A stretch of 64,000 nucleotides of DNA, taken from assembly GCF_000381965.1 (NCBI RefSeq), contig NZ_KB908457.1:124001-188000 (forward strand), in the 5' to 3' direction. Below are positions 21,735-30,949 of the stretch, one piece after another. How positions within the stretch are numbered: the stretch's first letter is position 1; each line of letters starts with the position of its first letter. The notes below the pieces were generated by a model. The model was not told where the DNA came from, made no database searches, and saw only the letters and a program-made list of their open reading frames with translations. This DNA comes from Oceanimonas smirnovii ATCC BAA-899 (GTDB lineage Bacteria > Pseudomonadota > Gammaproteobacteria > Enterobacterales > Aeromonadaceae). The translations under genes and the position numbers were made by a program.

Positions 21735-23333
21735 TCAGATGTTTTCGAACTGACCCATGGTGTTGTCTTTACCACCGGCCTTGAGAGCGGCCTCACCGGC
21801 AAAGAATTCTTTATGGTCGTCACCAATGTTGGAGCCGGCCATGTCCTGGTGTTTGACGGTGGCAATGCCCTGACGAATTTCCTGGCGCTGAACACCTGCC
21901 ACATAGGCCAGCATGCCTTCGTCACCGAAGTAACCCTTGGCCAGGTTGTCGGTAGACAGGGCCGCAGTGTGGTAAGTAGGCAGGGTGATCAGGTGGTGGA
22001 AGATACCGGCTTCACGGGCTGCGTCGCGCTGGAAGTTTGCGGTCCACTCATCGGCCAGCTGAGCCAGCTCGGTGCTGTCGTAATCGGCGCTCATCAGGCG
22101 GTCGCGGTCATAGGCGGATACATCCTTACCTTCTTCGGCCCAGGCATCGAACACCTGCTGACGGAAGTTCAGAGTCCAGTTGAACGACGGGCTGTTGTTG
22201 TACACCAGCTTGGCATCGGGCACCACGGCGCGAATGCGGTCAACCATGCCTTTGATCTGGCCGATGTGCGGTTTCTCGGTTTCAATCCACAGCAGGTCGG
22301 CACCGTTTTGCAGGCTGGCAATACAGTCCATTACCACACGGTCTTCACCGGATCCTTCCTTGAACTGGAACAGACCGGAAGCCAGACGCTTGGGCCGAAC
22401 CAGTTTGCCGTTTTGCTTGATAACCACATCGCCGTTGGCAATGTCGTCGGCACTTTGAATTTCGTCACCGTCAATAAAGCTGTTGTACTGGTCACCCAGA
22501 TCACCCGGCTCATTGGTCACGGCAATTTGCTTGGTCAGGCCGGCACCCAGAGAATCGGTACGGGCAACAATTACACCATCGTCCACACCCAGCTCAAGGA
22601 AGGCCAGACGCACGGCGTTAATCTTGGCCAGGAAGTCGGCGTGCGGCACGGTCACCTTGCCGTCCTGGTGGCCACACTGCTTCTCGTCGGATACCTGGTT
22701 TTCCAGCTGAATACAGCAGGCACCGGCTTCAATCATCTTCTTGGCCAGCAGATAGGTGGCTTCCGCATTACCAAAACCGGCGTCAATGTCGGCAACAATC
22801 GGCACTATGTGGGTTTCATGGTTATCGATTTGGGCGGTGATCTCTTTTGCTTTAGCAGTATCACCGGCTTTCTGGGCCTCTTCCAGCGCACGGAACAGAT
22901 GGTTCAGTTCCCAGGAATCAGCCTGGCGCAGAAAGGTGTACAGCTCTTCAATCAGGGCCGGCACAGAGGTTTTCTCGTGCATGGACTGATCCGGCAGCGG
23001 ACCGAACTCGGAGCGCAGGGCGGCCACCATCCAGCCAGACAGGTAGAGGTAGCGGCGCTTGGTGCTGCCAAAGTGCTTCTTGATGGAAATCAGCTTTTGT
23101 TGGCCGATAAAACCGTGCCAGCAGCCCAGAGACTGGGTGTATTGCGCCGGATCCTTGTCATAGGCAGCCATGTCTTCACGCATGATTTTGGCGGTGTATT
23201 TGGCAATGTCCAGACCGGTCTTGAATTGATTCTGCACGCGCATGCGGGCGGCATGTTCAGGTTTAATGGCACTCCAGCTCGGGTTTTGCTTGATAAGAGT
23301 GGCCAGGGTATCTATCTCGTTTGCGTATGGCAT
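21735..23333 (-). CDS. aceA: Isocitrate lyase
   Basis: 532 aa from the ATG at 23333 (MPYANEIDTLA), preferred because AGGAC lies seven bases upstream and the length then equals the Pseudomonas form (531). ATGs at 23369 and 23378 would add up to 15 residues. The enzyme splits isocitrate into glyoxylate and succinate for growth on acetate or fatty acids. The catalytic KQCGH (C220) is visible, and QVSDEKQCGHQDGKVTVPH marks the longer Pseudomonas-type subfamily rather than the 434-aa E. coli type. It is monocistronic with a strong terminator; malate synthase is not in the window. Confidence 0.95.
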   Translation of the reverse strand: MPYANEIDTLATLIKQNPSWSAIKPEHAARMRVQNQFKTGLDIAKYTAKIMREDMAAYDKDPAQYTQSLGCWHGFIGQQKLISIKKHFGSTKRRYLYLSGWMVAALRSEFGPLPDQSMHEKTSVPALIEELYTFLRQADSWELNHLFRALEEAQKAGDTAKAKEITAQIDNHETHIVPIVADIDAGFGNAEATYLLAKKMIEAGACCIQLENQVSDEKQCGHQDGKVTVPHADFLAKINAVRLAFLELGVDDGVIVARTDSLGAGLTKQIAVTNEPGDLGDQYNSFIDGDEIQSADDIANGDVVIKQNGKLVRPKRLASGLFQFKEGSGEDRVVMDCIASLQNGADLLWIETEKPHIGQIKGMVDRIRAVVPDAKLVYNNSPSFNWTLNFRQQVFDAWAEEGKDVSAYDRDRLMSADYDSTELAQLADEWTANFQRDAAREAGIFHHLITLPTYHTAALSTDNLAKGYFGDEGMLAYVAGVQRQEIRQGIATVKHQDMAGSNIGDDHKEFFAGEAALKAGGKDNTMGQFENI

Positions 23334-23656
23334 GGTTCCAGTCCTGTCTTGTTTGAAGTTGTCGTCCATCTCTGTCATACCAGCCTGTTCACCGCCGCTT
23401 GGCTGATCTGTCAGTTCACATAGTTATTTTTATAGAGCGCCTGGTAGCGCGTTTCCGTTTGTCTGGCTTGTTACAGCAAAAACTTTACCGAACAGTGCCG
23501 TTTCTTGTTGTGTTGCGGTGTGGTTATTAAGTTGCGCAAAAAATCAGATTTGTTCAAGATCCGATTTAACTAAAACACAACACACATCACACTCCTTCAC
23601 CTGCTTGCTACCAAAGTCGCATGGCACCAAACACCTGATAAAACCGGTCTTGCAAA

Positions 23657-23672
23657 GGTGACTCAAATCACA
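23657..23672. promoter_or_regulatory. CRP-like binding site
   Basis: GGTGA-ctcaaa-TCACA matches the CRP half-sites TGTGA-N6-TCACA at nine of ten positions. It lies about 325 bp upstream of aceA and 465 bp upstream of ahpC. Control of the glyoxylate shunt by cAMP-CRP would make sense, but the distance is long and the site is judged only by consensus. Confidence 0.45.
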
Positions 23673-24020
23673 GCAGCCTCCACAAAATGAAATAAATTAA
23701 CGTAATAAAAAAACATAAACCAAACAAAGATTAGAGTTAACTCTACTCTTGATTATGTACTGTCAGCATAGTGCCATTTCGTTTGAAAAGGCTGAGGGCG
23801 GGCTTTACAAGCCGGCGCAGATCATTTTTTGCGATCGCAAAAATAAGCCATTGATGATTAAGAAGGGGCGGCCTGTCACCCTGAGTGGTTGTTTGGTCAG
23901 AATTTACTGGCGGACAGGAGCAGCCGGTTTACCTGAGTAAAGTGGCATGATCTGGTGTTATTACAGACTCATGGCCGGCACAAAAATTTTTTTGAAAAAC
24001 GGCTTAAAAAAAACCAATTG

Positions 24021-24057
24021 ATAGCTTTTAGCAATCAATGGGAAAGATAATAACGAC
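24021..24057 (+). promoter_or_regulatory. OxyR-like operator upstream of ahpC
   Basis: Four tetranucleotides spaced by exactly seven bases (ATAG, CAAT, AAAG, CGAC) match the OxyR pattern ATAG-N7-CTAT-N7-ATAG-N7-CTAT at 11 of 16 positions. The site ends about 80 bp before the ahpC start, a normal position for an OxyR-activated promoter. ahpCF is a classic OxyR target. Confidence 0.5.
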
Positions 24058-24138
24058 TTAACCTAACAATAAATGGTCTCTAGTATGGACAGCGTTCGAG
24101 ACAGGGTCTCATTCGTTAACCTCAATAAGGAGCTTTAC

Positions 24139-24705
24139 ATGGCTGTTTCCATCAATACCGAAATCAAACCTTTCACTGCCGATGCGTTTTATCAGGGCGA
24201 TTTCGTCAAAGTAAGCGATGCAGATCTTAAGGGTAAATGGTCTGTGGTGTTCTTCTACCCCGCCGACTTCACTTTTGTGTGCCCCACCGAGCTGGGTGAT
24301 CTGGCCGACCATTATGAAGAGCTGCAGAAAATGGGCGTGGAAGTGTACTCGGTATCCACTGACACTCACTTCACCCACAAGGCCTGGCACGACAGCTCCG
24401 AGACCATTGGCAAGATCAACTACTACATGGTGGGCGATCAGACCGGCACCATTACCAACAACTTCGGTGTGATGCGTGAAGGTCAGGGCCTGGCAGACCG
24501 CGCCACCTTTATCATTGATCCTCAGGGTGTGATTCAGGCCATTGAAGTCACTGCCGAAGGCATTGGCCGCGATGCCTCCGACCTGGTGCGCAAGATCAAG
24601 GCTGCCCAGTATGTAGCTGCGCACCCGGGTGAAGTATGCCCCGCCAAATGGCAGGAAGGCGAAGCCACTCTGGCTCCGTCGCTCGACCTGGTAGGCAAAA
24701 TCTAA
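24139..24705 (+). CDS. ahpC: Alkyl hydroperoxide reductase peroxiredoxin AhpC
   Basis: 188 aa from the ATG at 24139 ([12 protein letters not shown]), chosen for the AAGGAG eight bases upstream and the family length; an in-frame ATG at 24073 has neither. AhpC reduces hydrogen peroxide and organic peroxides. The peroxidatic cysteine C48 is in [11 protein letters not shown] and the resolving cysteine C167 is in [10 protein letters not shown]. It is followed by a hairpin and then ahpF, its reductant. Confidence 0.97.
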   Translation: MAVSINTEIKPFTADAFYQGDFVKVSDADLKGKWSVVFFYPADFTFVCPTELGDLADHYEELQKMGVEVYSVSTDTHFTHKAWHDSSETIGKINYYMVGDQTGTITNNFGVMREGQGLADRATFIIDPQGVIQAIEVTAEGIGRDASDLVRKIKAAQYVAAHPGEVCPAKWQEGEATLAPSLDLVGKI

Positions 24706-24721
24706 ATTTTTGTTGCCCTGT

Positions 24722-24741
24722 GCCCGCCGCCTGCGGCGGGC
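24722..24741 (+). terminator. GC hairpin between ahpC and ahpF (partial terminator or mRNA stabiliser)
   Basis: GCCCGCCG-CCTG-CGGCGGGC is a perfect 8-bp stem 16 bp after the ahpC stop. The following sequence lacks a T run, so read-through into ahpF is likely. Such hairpins often set more AhpC than AhpF, either by attenuation or by protecting the upstream mRNA. Confidence 0.6.
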
Positions 24742-24785
24742 CTGTTACAAACCTTTTCTATTTGTTTACCACACAGGACATCACC

Positions 24786-26327
24786 ATGCTGAACGATAAT
24801 CTCAAACAACAACTTTCTACCTATCTGCAAAACATTACCTCGCCGGTAGCCCTCAGCGTGTCCGGTGATGGCTCTGCAAAATCCAATGAATTAAGAGAGC
24901 TGGCCAGTCAGATTAGCGGGCTCTCAAATCAAATCAGCCTGACTGAAACTCAGGCTGCACGCACGCCCAGCATGAGCATTGCCGCCGAAGGCCAGGAGCC
25001 GCGCATCAGCTTTGCAGGCATTCCGCTGGGTCACGAGTTCACCTCTCTGGTGCTGGCCCTGCTGCAGACCGGTGGCCATCCGTCCAAGGCTGCCCCCGAG
25101 CTGCAGCAGCAGATTCGGGATCTTAAAGGTGAATTTCACTTTGAAACCTATGTGTCGCTGTCGTGCCAGAACTGCCCGGACGTGGTGCAGGCGCTGAACC
25201 TGATGGCTACCCTCAATCCCAACATTACTCATGTAATGATTGACGGTGCCCTGTTTCAGGACGAAGTGAACGAGCGCCAGATTATGGCGGTGCCTGCGGT
25301 TTACCTGAATGGCGAGCACTTTGGGCAGGGCCGCATGACCCTGGAAGAAATTGTCGGCAAGCTCGATACCGGTGCTGCCGAGCGCCAGGCAGAGGCCCTT
25401 AACGAACAGGCCCCCTTTGACGTGCTGGTGGTGGGCGGTGGCCCCGCCGGTGCCGCAGCGGCCATTTATGCCGCTCGCAAAGGAGTGCGCACCGGTCTGG
25501 TGGCCGAGCGCTTTGGCGGCCAGGTGATGGACACGGTGGGCATTGAGAACTTTATTTCCGTGCCCTACACCGAAGGCCCCAAACTGGCCGCCAGCCTGGA
25601 GCAGCACCTGAAGGAATATGACGTTGAGCTGATCACCAGCCAGCGTGCCGCCGGCATACATCAAAACGAGCTGATTGAAGTGCCGCTGGCAAGCGGTGCC
25701 GTACTTAAGAGCAAGTCAGTCATTCTGGCCACCGGTGCCCGCTGGCGCGAGCTGAATGTGCCCGGCGAAGCTGAATACCGTACCAAGGGGGTGGCCTACT
25801 GCCCCCACTGTGACGGCCCCTTCTTCAAAGGCAAGCGGGTGGCCGTGGTGGGTGGCGGCAACTCCGGCATTGAAGCCGCCATCGATCTGGCGGGTATTGT
25901 CGAGCATGTCACCGTGCTGGAGTTTGCCGATACCCTGCGCGCCGACGAGGTGCTGCAGCGCAAGGCCCGTTCCATGGGCAATATCGACATCATTATGAAT
26001 GCCCAGACAACACAAGTGCTGGGTGATGGCAACAAGGTCACCGGCATGCAGTATACCGACCGCGTCAGCGGCGACAGCAAGCAACTCGATGTGGCAGGTA
26101 TTTTTGTACAGATTGGTCTGGTGCCTAACACCGAGTTTCTGCAAGGTTCGGAGATAGAGCTGACCCGCTTTGGTGAAGTCATCATAGACGCCAAAGGGGC
26201 CACTTCCATGCCGGGCGTGTTTGCCGCCGGCGACGCCACTACCGTGCCCTACAAGCAGATCATTATCTCAATGGGTGCCGGTGCCACCGCCGCGCTGGGA
26301 GCCTTTGATCACCTGATCCGGAGTTAA
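24786..26327 (+). CDS. ahpF: Alkyl hydroperoxide reductase flavoprotein AhpF
   Basis: 513 aa from ATG 24786 (E. coli 521); ACAGGA lies upstream. AhpF passes electrons from NADH through FAD and two disulfide centres to AhpC. The N-terminal thioredoxin-like domain contains C127-x-x-C130 (SCQNCP). The FAD motif [10 protein letters not shown] is near 217-226, the NADH motif is [10 protein letters not shown], and the second redox centre is C339-x-x-C342 (YCPHCDGP). It forms an operon with ahpC and is convergent with yejK. Confidence 0.97.
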   Translation: MLNDNLKQQLSTYLQNITSPVALSVSGDGSAKSNELRELASQISGLSNQISLTETQAARTPSMSIAAEGQEPRISFAGIPLGHEFTSLVLALLQTGGHPSKAAPELQQQIRDLKGEFHFETYVSLSCQNCPDVVQALNLMATLNPNITHVMIDGALFQDEVNERQIMAVPAVYLNGEHFGQGRMTLEEIVGKLDTGAAERQAEALNEQAPFDVLVVGGGPAGAAAAIYAARKGVRTGLVAERFGGQVMDTVGIENFISVPYTEGPKLAASLEQHLKEYDVELITSQRAAGIHQNELIEVPLASGAVLKSKSVILATGARWRELNVPGEAEYRTKGVAYCPHCDGPFFKGKRVAVVGGGNSGIEAAIDLAGIVEHVTVLEFADTLRADEVLQRKARSMGNIDIIMNAQTTQVLGDGNKVTGMQYTDRVSGDSKQLDVAGIFVQIGLVPNTEFLQGSEIELTRFGEVIIDAKGATSMPGVFAAGDATTVPYKQIIISMGAGATAALGAFDHLIRS

Positions 26328-26333
26328 CACCCA

Positions 26334-26393
26334 AGGAATCGGGAATAGTGATTGGGGAATAGTAAATCCCTGGTCCCTATTCCCTGCTCCCTT
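26334..26393. repeat. GGGANT-type inverted repeat (class A) between ahpF and yejK
   Basis: Left arm units GGGAATAGTGATTGGGGAAT are mirrored by right arm units of the TCCCTATTCCC type. The hairpin fills the gap between two convergent genes that otherwise lack a canonical terminator. The yejK stop TAG lies inside the right arm. Confidence 0.75.
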
Positions 26394-27378
26394 GCAGTTG
26401 CGCCTTGAGGTTGGGCGGCGTGCCCCTGATGGTCAGGGTGTCGGTGGCGGGGTCATATTCAATGCGCTCCCCCAGCAGCTTCTGATCAAAACTGATGGTC
26501 AGACCGCCGCCGGATCCCACGTATTTGGTCAGCCCTTTGAGGGAAGATCTGTCCACCGGAAAACGCTCTTCCAGCGCATATTCCTCGCTCACAAACTGAT
26601 AAAAGTCGAGATCGTCGTCCGAGCCCAGCTCGGCCGACAGCTCCCGCAACTCCAGCTCTTCCCCTTCCTTTAACTGCTCCCGGCAGTATTTGCTGATGGT
26701 GGCCTTGCTTTCTTCCCGCTCTTCCTTGCTCAGCTGACGGGCATCGCAGTAGTCATCCACCGCCTTCATCAGGCCCTGGCTCTGCACCTTGGGATCCATG
26801 CCCTCAACGCAAGACAGAAAGTTAAGAAAGAAGTCCGACACCTTGCGTCCTGCCCGGCCCTTGATAAAGGAAAAATACCGTTTTGACTCGGGCCGGGTTT
26901 GCAACTCGGTCAGATCCAGCCGTGCCGCCAGCTGCATGCGCCCCAGGTCCAGATAGCTGGCCCGGCTCACATCCAGCTTTTCGGTCACGGTGACGCTGTC
27001 TTTGTTATCCAGCAGGGCTATCAGTAAATAACGGGCACCCAGCCACTGATAATGCACAAACAGCAGCACGCCTTCTTCCTGCATATCCAGCCGGTTCAGC
27101 TCCCCCAGCAGCCGCTCGGCGGCCTGATGAGAAAAGGCCGCAAAGCCCAGGCTCTGATCTTCCATTCGCCGCACCAGATCTCTGAAACCGGTGTCTTCCT
27201 CACTGAAATAACCAAACACCTTGCCGGCCTTGGTATTGTAAACATGATGCAGCTCGCTCATCAGCTGATTTACTGCCGGGCCAGTGGCCAGCTCATCGTC
27301 ACGCTTGGCAAGGGCGGTCTGCCCCTGCTCATTCAGAAACAGGGAATGTACTATGATGTGTTCTATGTCCAGGCTCAT
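26377..27378 (-). CDS. yejK: Nucleoid-associated protein YejK
   Basis: 333 aa. YejK (NdpA) is a nucleoid-associated protein, reported to interact with topoisomerases in E. coli. The family start MSLDIEHIIVHSLFLNEQGQ, the HHVYNTKAGKVFGYF block and the ending GTPPNLKAQLQ are conserved. The last four residues and the stop codon come from the class A repeat. It is divergent from yejL. Confidence 0.93.
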   Translation of the reverse strand: MSLDIEHIIVHSLFLNEQGQTALAKRDDELATGPAVNQLMSELHHVYNTKAGKVFGYFSEEDTGFRDLVRRMEDQSLGFAAFSHQAAERLLGELNRLDMQEEGVLLFVHYQWLGARYLLIALLDNKDSVTVTEKLDVSRASYLDLGRMQLAARLDLTELQTRPESKRYFSFIKGRAGRKVSDFFLNFLSCVEGMDPKVQSQGLMKAVDDYCDARQLSKEEREESKATISKYCREQLKEGEELELRELSAELGSDDDLDFYQFVSEEYALEERFPVDRSSLKGLTKYVGSGGGLTISFDQKLLGERIEYDPATDTLTIRGTPPNLKAQLQGSRE

Positions 27379-27455
27379 ATCAGATTGCCATAGAGTTGCC
27401 GAATGGGGTGGGGTATTATAGACGCCCTGTTACCAAGTTAAATGACTGAACGCCC

Positions 27456-27683
27456 ATGCCTGTTATTTCCAAATACGACAAACAATTCGACCAGCTGCTG
27501 AGTGAACTGGAAGCAGTCATGGACAACCATAAAGCTCCGGCAGATCTTCGCCTGATGGTGCTGGGCAACCTGGCTACGCATATCATCAATCATCAGATTG
27601 CTCCCGGCCAGCGCAAGGCCATTGCCGACAAGTTTGCCAGCGTGCTCACTTCATCCGTCGACACACAAAAAGGGGCGCACTAA
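27456..27683 (+). CDS. yejL: UPF0352 protein YejL
   Basis: 75 aa, the family length. The sequence MPVISKYDKQFDQLLSELEAVMDNHKAP and NLATHIINHQIAPGQRKAIADKFA is typical of this small conserved protein of unknown function. It is divergent from yejK and just upstream of yejM, the enteric order. A short GC hairpin overlaps its stop (about 27671-27686, GGGCGC/GCGCCC). Confidence 0.92.
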   Translation: MPVISKYDKQFDQLLSELEAVMDNHKAPADLRLMVLGNLATHIINHQIAPGQRKAIADKFASVLTSSVDTQKGAH

Positions 27684-27716
27684 GCGCCCTTTGCTTCACC
27701 GAGAATCATACCGCTC

Positions 27717-29567
27717 ATGGTTGAAACCGGCCCCCAGTATCGTGACCACGTTTCCCGCCTGATTGGCTGGGGTCACTGGTTTGTGTTTTTCAATATTCTG
27801 CTGGCCATGGCGGTATCGGTGCGCTATTTGTTTGCCGCCGGCCTGCCCGACACTGTGCTGGGCACCGTCTATATGCTGGTGAGCTGGGTCGGGCATTTTG
27901 CCTTTCTGACCTTCTGCACCTATCTGCTGACGCTGTTTCCGCTCACATTTTTATTTCCGAAACTGAAAGCAGTGCAGTTTCTCGGAGCTGGCCTGGCCAC
28001 AGGGGCACTTACCCTGTTACTGATAGACACTCAGGTATTCAGCCTGTTTGGATTTCATTTAAATCCCTCGGTGTGGCGGCTGCTGCTGGATCAGGCCCAG
28101 GCGGAAGGAGCGTCCGGCTGGGGCTGGCTGTTTGCCCTGGTGCCGGTGCTGTTTGTGCTGGAGCTGTGGCTGGGTGCCTGGCTGTGGCGCTGGAGCCCGC
28201 GCCGTTCACGCAGCCTGTCGCGCCCGCTTGGCCTGCCGCTGCTGGTGTGTTTTTTTCTCACCCACAGCGTGCATATCTGGGCAGACGCCACTCTGTATAC
28301 GCCCATTACTCTGCAAAAAGCCAACTTTCCGCTGTCTTATCCCATGACCGCCAAAAGCTTTTTAATCAAGCAGGGCTGGCTGGATGAAGCAGAATATCGC
28401 GAACGCTCCGAGCAAATTATCGATAAACCCAAGCAGCGGCTGAATTACCCGCTCCGGCCGTTATCGGTACAACCGCCGGAGCGGGCACCCAATATTCTGC
28501 TGGTGGTGGCAGATGGTCTGCGGGCGGATTACCTCGATCATATTACCATGCCCAATCTGAGCCGTTACGCTGAACGCCATCTGCGTTTTGACGATCACCT
28601 CAGTGCCGGCAACCGGCCGGAACCGGCACTGTTCAGCCTGTTTTACAGTCTGCCTGCCCATTACCGCCGGGAAGCCGAGCTGGAGCGCACCGCCCCAGTG
28701 CTGCTAAACGAATTGCAGCGTCAGGACTATCGCTTTGGTTTGTTTGTCAGCGGTGGCACCGGCTCACCTCTCTATAAAGACGCTATTTTCAGCAATCTTC
28801 GCTCGCCAGGCATGCAGGCGGCTCCGGAAGGTGCCGAAGGTGACCGGCAAGCACTGAGTAATTTTGCCAACTGGCTCAATACTCAGAGTAAGGAGCGGCC
28901 CTGGTTTTCTTATGTGTATCTGGATGCGCTGAATTCACTGTCAGTACCCGCGGGATTGCAAGGGCCGTTTCAGCCAGCGCTGGATCAGCTGAACCCGGCA
29001 GCGCCTTTTCAGTCCGGGCAAAGAGATGCGCTGCTAAATCATTACCGCAACGCCGTATTTTATACCGATCAGCTGCTGGGTGCTCTGCTGGGGCTGGTAC
29101 AAAATGCCGAACGCGACACCATAGTGGTAGTGACCGCAGGGCATGGCATGGAGTTTAATGACAACGGTAATAACACCTGGGGTTATGGCAATGCCTATTC
29201 ACCGGCACAGCTGCGGGTACCACTGGTAATAGGCTGGCCCGGCAAACCTGCAGAACACATCAGTTATCCCACCAGTCACCTTGATCTGGCCCCTACCCTG
29301 CTGCAACAGGCGCTGGGTGTGACGACGCCGCTGCGCAGCTATGCCAGCGGTCAGTCACTGTTCAGAGCTCGTCCAAATCGCTGGCGGATGGCCTCTGATG
29401 AAGAGGAATATGCCATTTATCAGCAAAACGATATTACCCTGTTCAGCCGTCGTGGCGAGCTGCAGCTGGTGGATGCCACAAGCTTTCAGGAGCGCAAAGA
29501 CAGCAGCCCGGAGCTGACACTGTTAATGCAGGTAATGAACGAACTCAACCGGTTTCAGGGGGAATGA
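27717..29567 (+). CDS. yejM: Inner-membrane sulfatase-like protein YejM (PbgA/LapC)
   Basis: 616 aa (E. coli 586). Five predicted membrane helices fill about residues 20-190, followed by a periplasmic domain of the alkaline-phosphatase/sulfatase fold (APNILLVVADGLRADYL at about 258, VVVTAGHGMEFNDNG). In E. coli YejM senses lipopolysaccharide and blocks LapB-FtsH degradation of LpxC. The domain layout supports the same role. It lies 33 bp after yejL. Confidence 0.9.
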   Translation: MVETGPQYRDHVSRLIGWGHWFVFFNILLAMAVSVRYLFAAGLPDTVLGTVYMLVSWVGHFAFLTFCTYLLTLFPLTFLFPKLKAVQFLGAGLATGALTLLLIDTQVFSLFGFHLNPSVWRLLLDQAQAEGASGWGWLFALVPVLFVLELWLGAWLWRWSPRRSRSLSRPLGLPLLVCFFLTHSVHIWADATLYTPITLQKANFPLSYPMTAKSFLIKQGWLDEAEYRERSEQIIDKPKQRLNYPLRPLSVQPPERAPNILLVVADGLRADYLDHITMPNLSRYAERHLRFDDHLSAGNRPEPALFSLFYSLPAHYRREAELERTAPVLLNELQRQDYRFGLFVSGGTGSPLYKDAIFSNLRSPGMQAAPEGAEGDRQALSNFANWLNTQSKERPWFSYVYLDALNSLSVPAGLQGPFQPALDQLNPAAPFQSGQRDALLNHYRNAVFYTDQLLGALLGLVQNAERDTIVVVTAGHGMEFNDNGNNTWGYGNAYSPAQLRVPLVIGWPGKPAEHISYPTSHLDLAPTLLQQALGVTTPLRSYASGQSLFRARPNRWRMASDEEEYAIYQQNDITLFSRRGELQLVDATSFQERKDSSPELTLLMQVMNELNRFQGE

Positions 29568-29572
29568 ACACC

Positions 29573-29626
29573 GGGGATTAGGGATTATCGGTTACGATTC
29601 CCTGTTCACCAGTCCCTGTTCCCTGT
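29573..29626. repeat. GGGANT-type inverted repeat (class A) between yejM and the mepS-like gene
   Basis: A left arm GGGGATTAGGGATTA and a right arm of ATTCCCTG, AGTCCCTG and TTCCCTG units surround a short spacer. It fills the convergent gap with no other terminator visible. Confidence 0.7.
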
Positions 29627-29629
29627 CAT

Positions 29630-30157
29630 TTAATCCAGTACCCGTCGCGCCTGCCAGTAGCGGCTGCGCCAATAGACATTATCCAGGCTGGAAATGGTCA
29701 CGCCTACGCTGGACGACGCATGAGCAAACTTGCCATTGCCCACATACACGCCGTTATGACGGGTGCTGCGGCCGGTGCGGAAAAACACCAGATCACCCGG
29801 GCGAAGCTCACTGCGGTCAATTTCACGCCCCAGCAATACCTGCTCATAGGTGCTGCGGGGCAGCTCCATGCCAAACGCTTCCTGATACATGGTCTGAGTA
29901 AAGGCAGAGCAATCTATGCCCTGCTCACTCTCACCACCAAAGCGATAGGGAACACCACGCCAGCGCTGATATACCTGCTGCAGATCCGCCAGTGCAGAAA
30001 GCGGGCGATTGGGTTTCATGGGCGAGGTACTGATGCTATAAGTCAGGGAAGAGGACGGCTTTTTACCAGTCATCCTTTTGCCTGACTCGGAATCGTGAGT
30101 GCTGCTGCACCCCGTCATTACCAGCAGACTGCCAACAACAATGATATGTTTAAGCAT
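29630..30157 (-). CDS. mepS: MepS/Spr-like NlpC/P60 lipoprotein endopeptidase
   Basis: 175 aa from the ATG at 30157 (MLKHIIVVGSLL), chosen because the signal peptide starts here; 30193 is the longer option. The lipobox MTGC gives lipidated C17. The NlpC/P60 catalytic residues are C83 (GIDCSAF), H134 (RHNGVYVG) and H146 (FAHASS). MepS cleaves D-Ala-mDAP crosslinks during cell-wall growth and is degraded with help from NlpI, also encoded in this window. Assignment to MepS rather than another NlpC lipoprotein rests on overall resemblance. Confidence 0.82.
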   Translation of the reverse strand: MLKHIIVVGSLLVMTGCSSTHDSESGKRMTGKKPSSSLTYSISTSPMKPNRPLSALADLQQVYQRWRGVPYRFGGESEQGIDCSAFTQTMYQEAFGMELPRSTYEQVLLGREIDRSELRPGDLVFFRTGRSTRHNGVYVGNGKFAHASSSVGVTISSLDNVYWRSRYWQARRVLD

Positions 30158-30226
30158 TATGAACAATGGCAACCGAACAATGGGTTCCAGCATAGTCCAG
30201 TTGCTGCGTATTTTGCAAAGCGAAAA

Positions 30227-30937
30227 ATGAGTAAAAACAAGGATATTTTTGCAGAGCTGTTAATTTGTGACGCCATGGCGATAAATTCGCCGAAAGATGC
30301 TTATAAGCTGCTCTCAACTCCGGAAAAACAGCGCCTGGCAGCCATCAAAAATGCGCAGCAGGCGCACCTGTATTTGCTCAGCCGCTACCTGCTGCGCCAG
30401 CGGCTGGGCAGTCTGCTGGCTGTGCCTCCCGACAGCCTTGACTTTTATCATACCGACAAAGGCAAACCCGAGCTGCATGGCGAACCGCTCAGATTCAACC
30501 TGAGCCACAGCGGCTCACTGCTGGCACTGGCCATTTCCAGCGAGCCCGTTGGCGTGGATCTGGAAAGCCGGCTGCTGGCACCTGCCGGCATTCAGCGGCT
30601 GGCCCGGCGCTATCTGGCAACGCAAGAACAAACCTGGCTGGCACAAAGTACACAGCCTGCCAGTGACTTTCAGCAGCTCTGGACCATCAAGGAAGCGGTC
30701 CTGAAAGCTGATGGCAGCGGCATCGCCAATAATCTGCACAGAGTATGCTGGCAGCCCGGCAGTCATAGCGCCCGCTTCAACGAACGGGAATACCGGCTGC
30801 AACACTGGCCTGTTGGCACCGGTACATTAACGCTGGCTTCAGCCCGGAGTACGCCGGTGCGGCTGCCGGACCTGGCTGATTATGGGCCGATGCTTGAAAT
30901 TACCGGTGTGCAACCCAATCTAGCCATAAACCCCTAA
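30227..30937 (+). CDS. Sfp-type 4'-phosphopantetheinyl transferase
   Basis: 236 aa from ATG 30227 (MSKNKDIFAELL); upstream ATGs would overlap the divergent mepS promoter region. The enzyme attaches phosphopantetheine from CoA to carrier proteins. The family motifs are visible: FNLSHSGSLLALAISS, VGVDLES (metal-binding) and LWTIKEAVLKADGSG. The Sfp type usually serves non-ribosomal, polyketide or specialised fatty-acid carriers, none of which is in this window. It lies 12 bp upstream of cnoX. Confidence 0.88.
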   Translation: MSKNKDIFAELLICDAMAINSPKDAYKLLSTPEKQRLAAIKNAQQAHLYLLSRYLLRQRLGSLLAVPPDSLDFYHTDKGKPELHGEPLRFNLSHSGSLLALAISSEPVGVDLESRLLAPAGIQRLARRYLATQEQTWLAQSTQPASDFQQLWTIKEAVLKADGSGIANNLHRVCWQPGSHSARFNEREYRLQHWPVGTGTLTLASARSTPVRLPDLADYGPMLEITGVQPNLAINP

Positions 30938-30949
30938 AGAGACATTTAC

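Larger units (their letters stand above)
23334..24138. other. Long AT-rich intergenic region between divergent aceA and ahpC
   Basis: About 800 bp with no convincing gene. A 63-codon reading at 23749-23940 (plus) has no ribosome site or recognisable motif. The region is clearly richer in A+T than its surroundings. It holds a CRP-like site (23657-23672), a perfect 14-bp palindrome (23732-23745), a perfect 18-bp palindrome (23826-23843) and an OxyR-like site next to ahpC (24021-24057). It presumably carries the promoters of both genes. A small RNA cannot be excluded by eye. Confidence 0.6.

Noticed and set aside
21813-23423. 536-codon plus-strand frame opposite aceA
   Set aside because: Antisense shadow of isocitrate lyase with no credible domain.
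23749-23940. 63-codon plus-strand frame in the aceA-ahpC gap
   Set aside because: No ribosome-binding site, no recognisable motif, and it contains the 18-bp palindrome; treated as non-coding.
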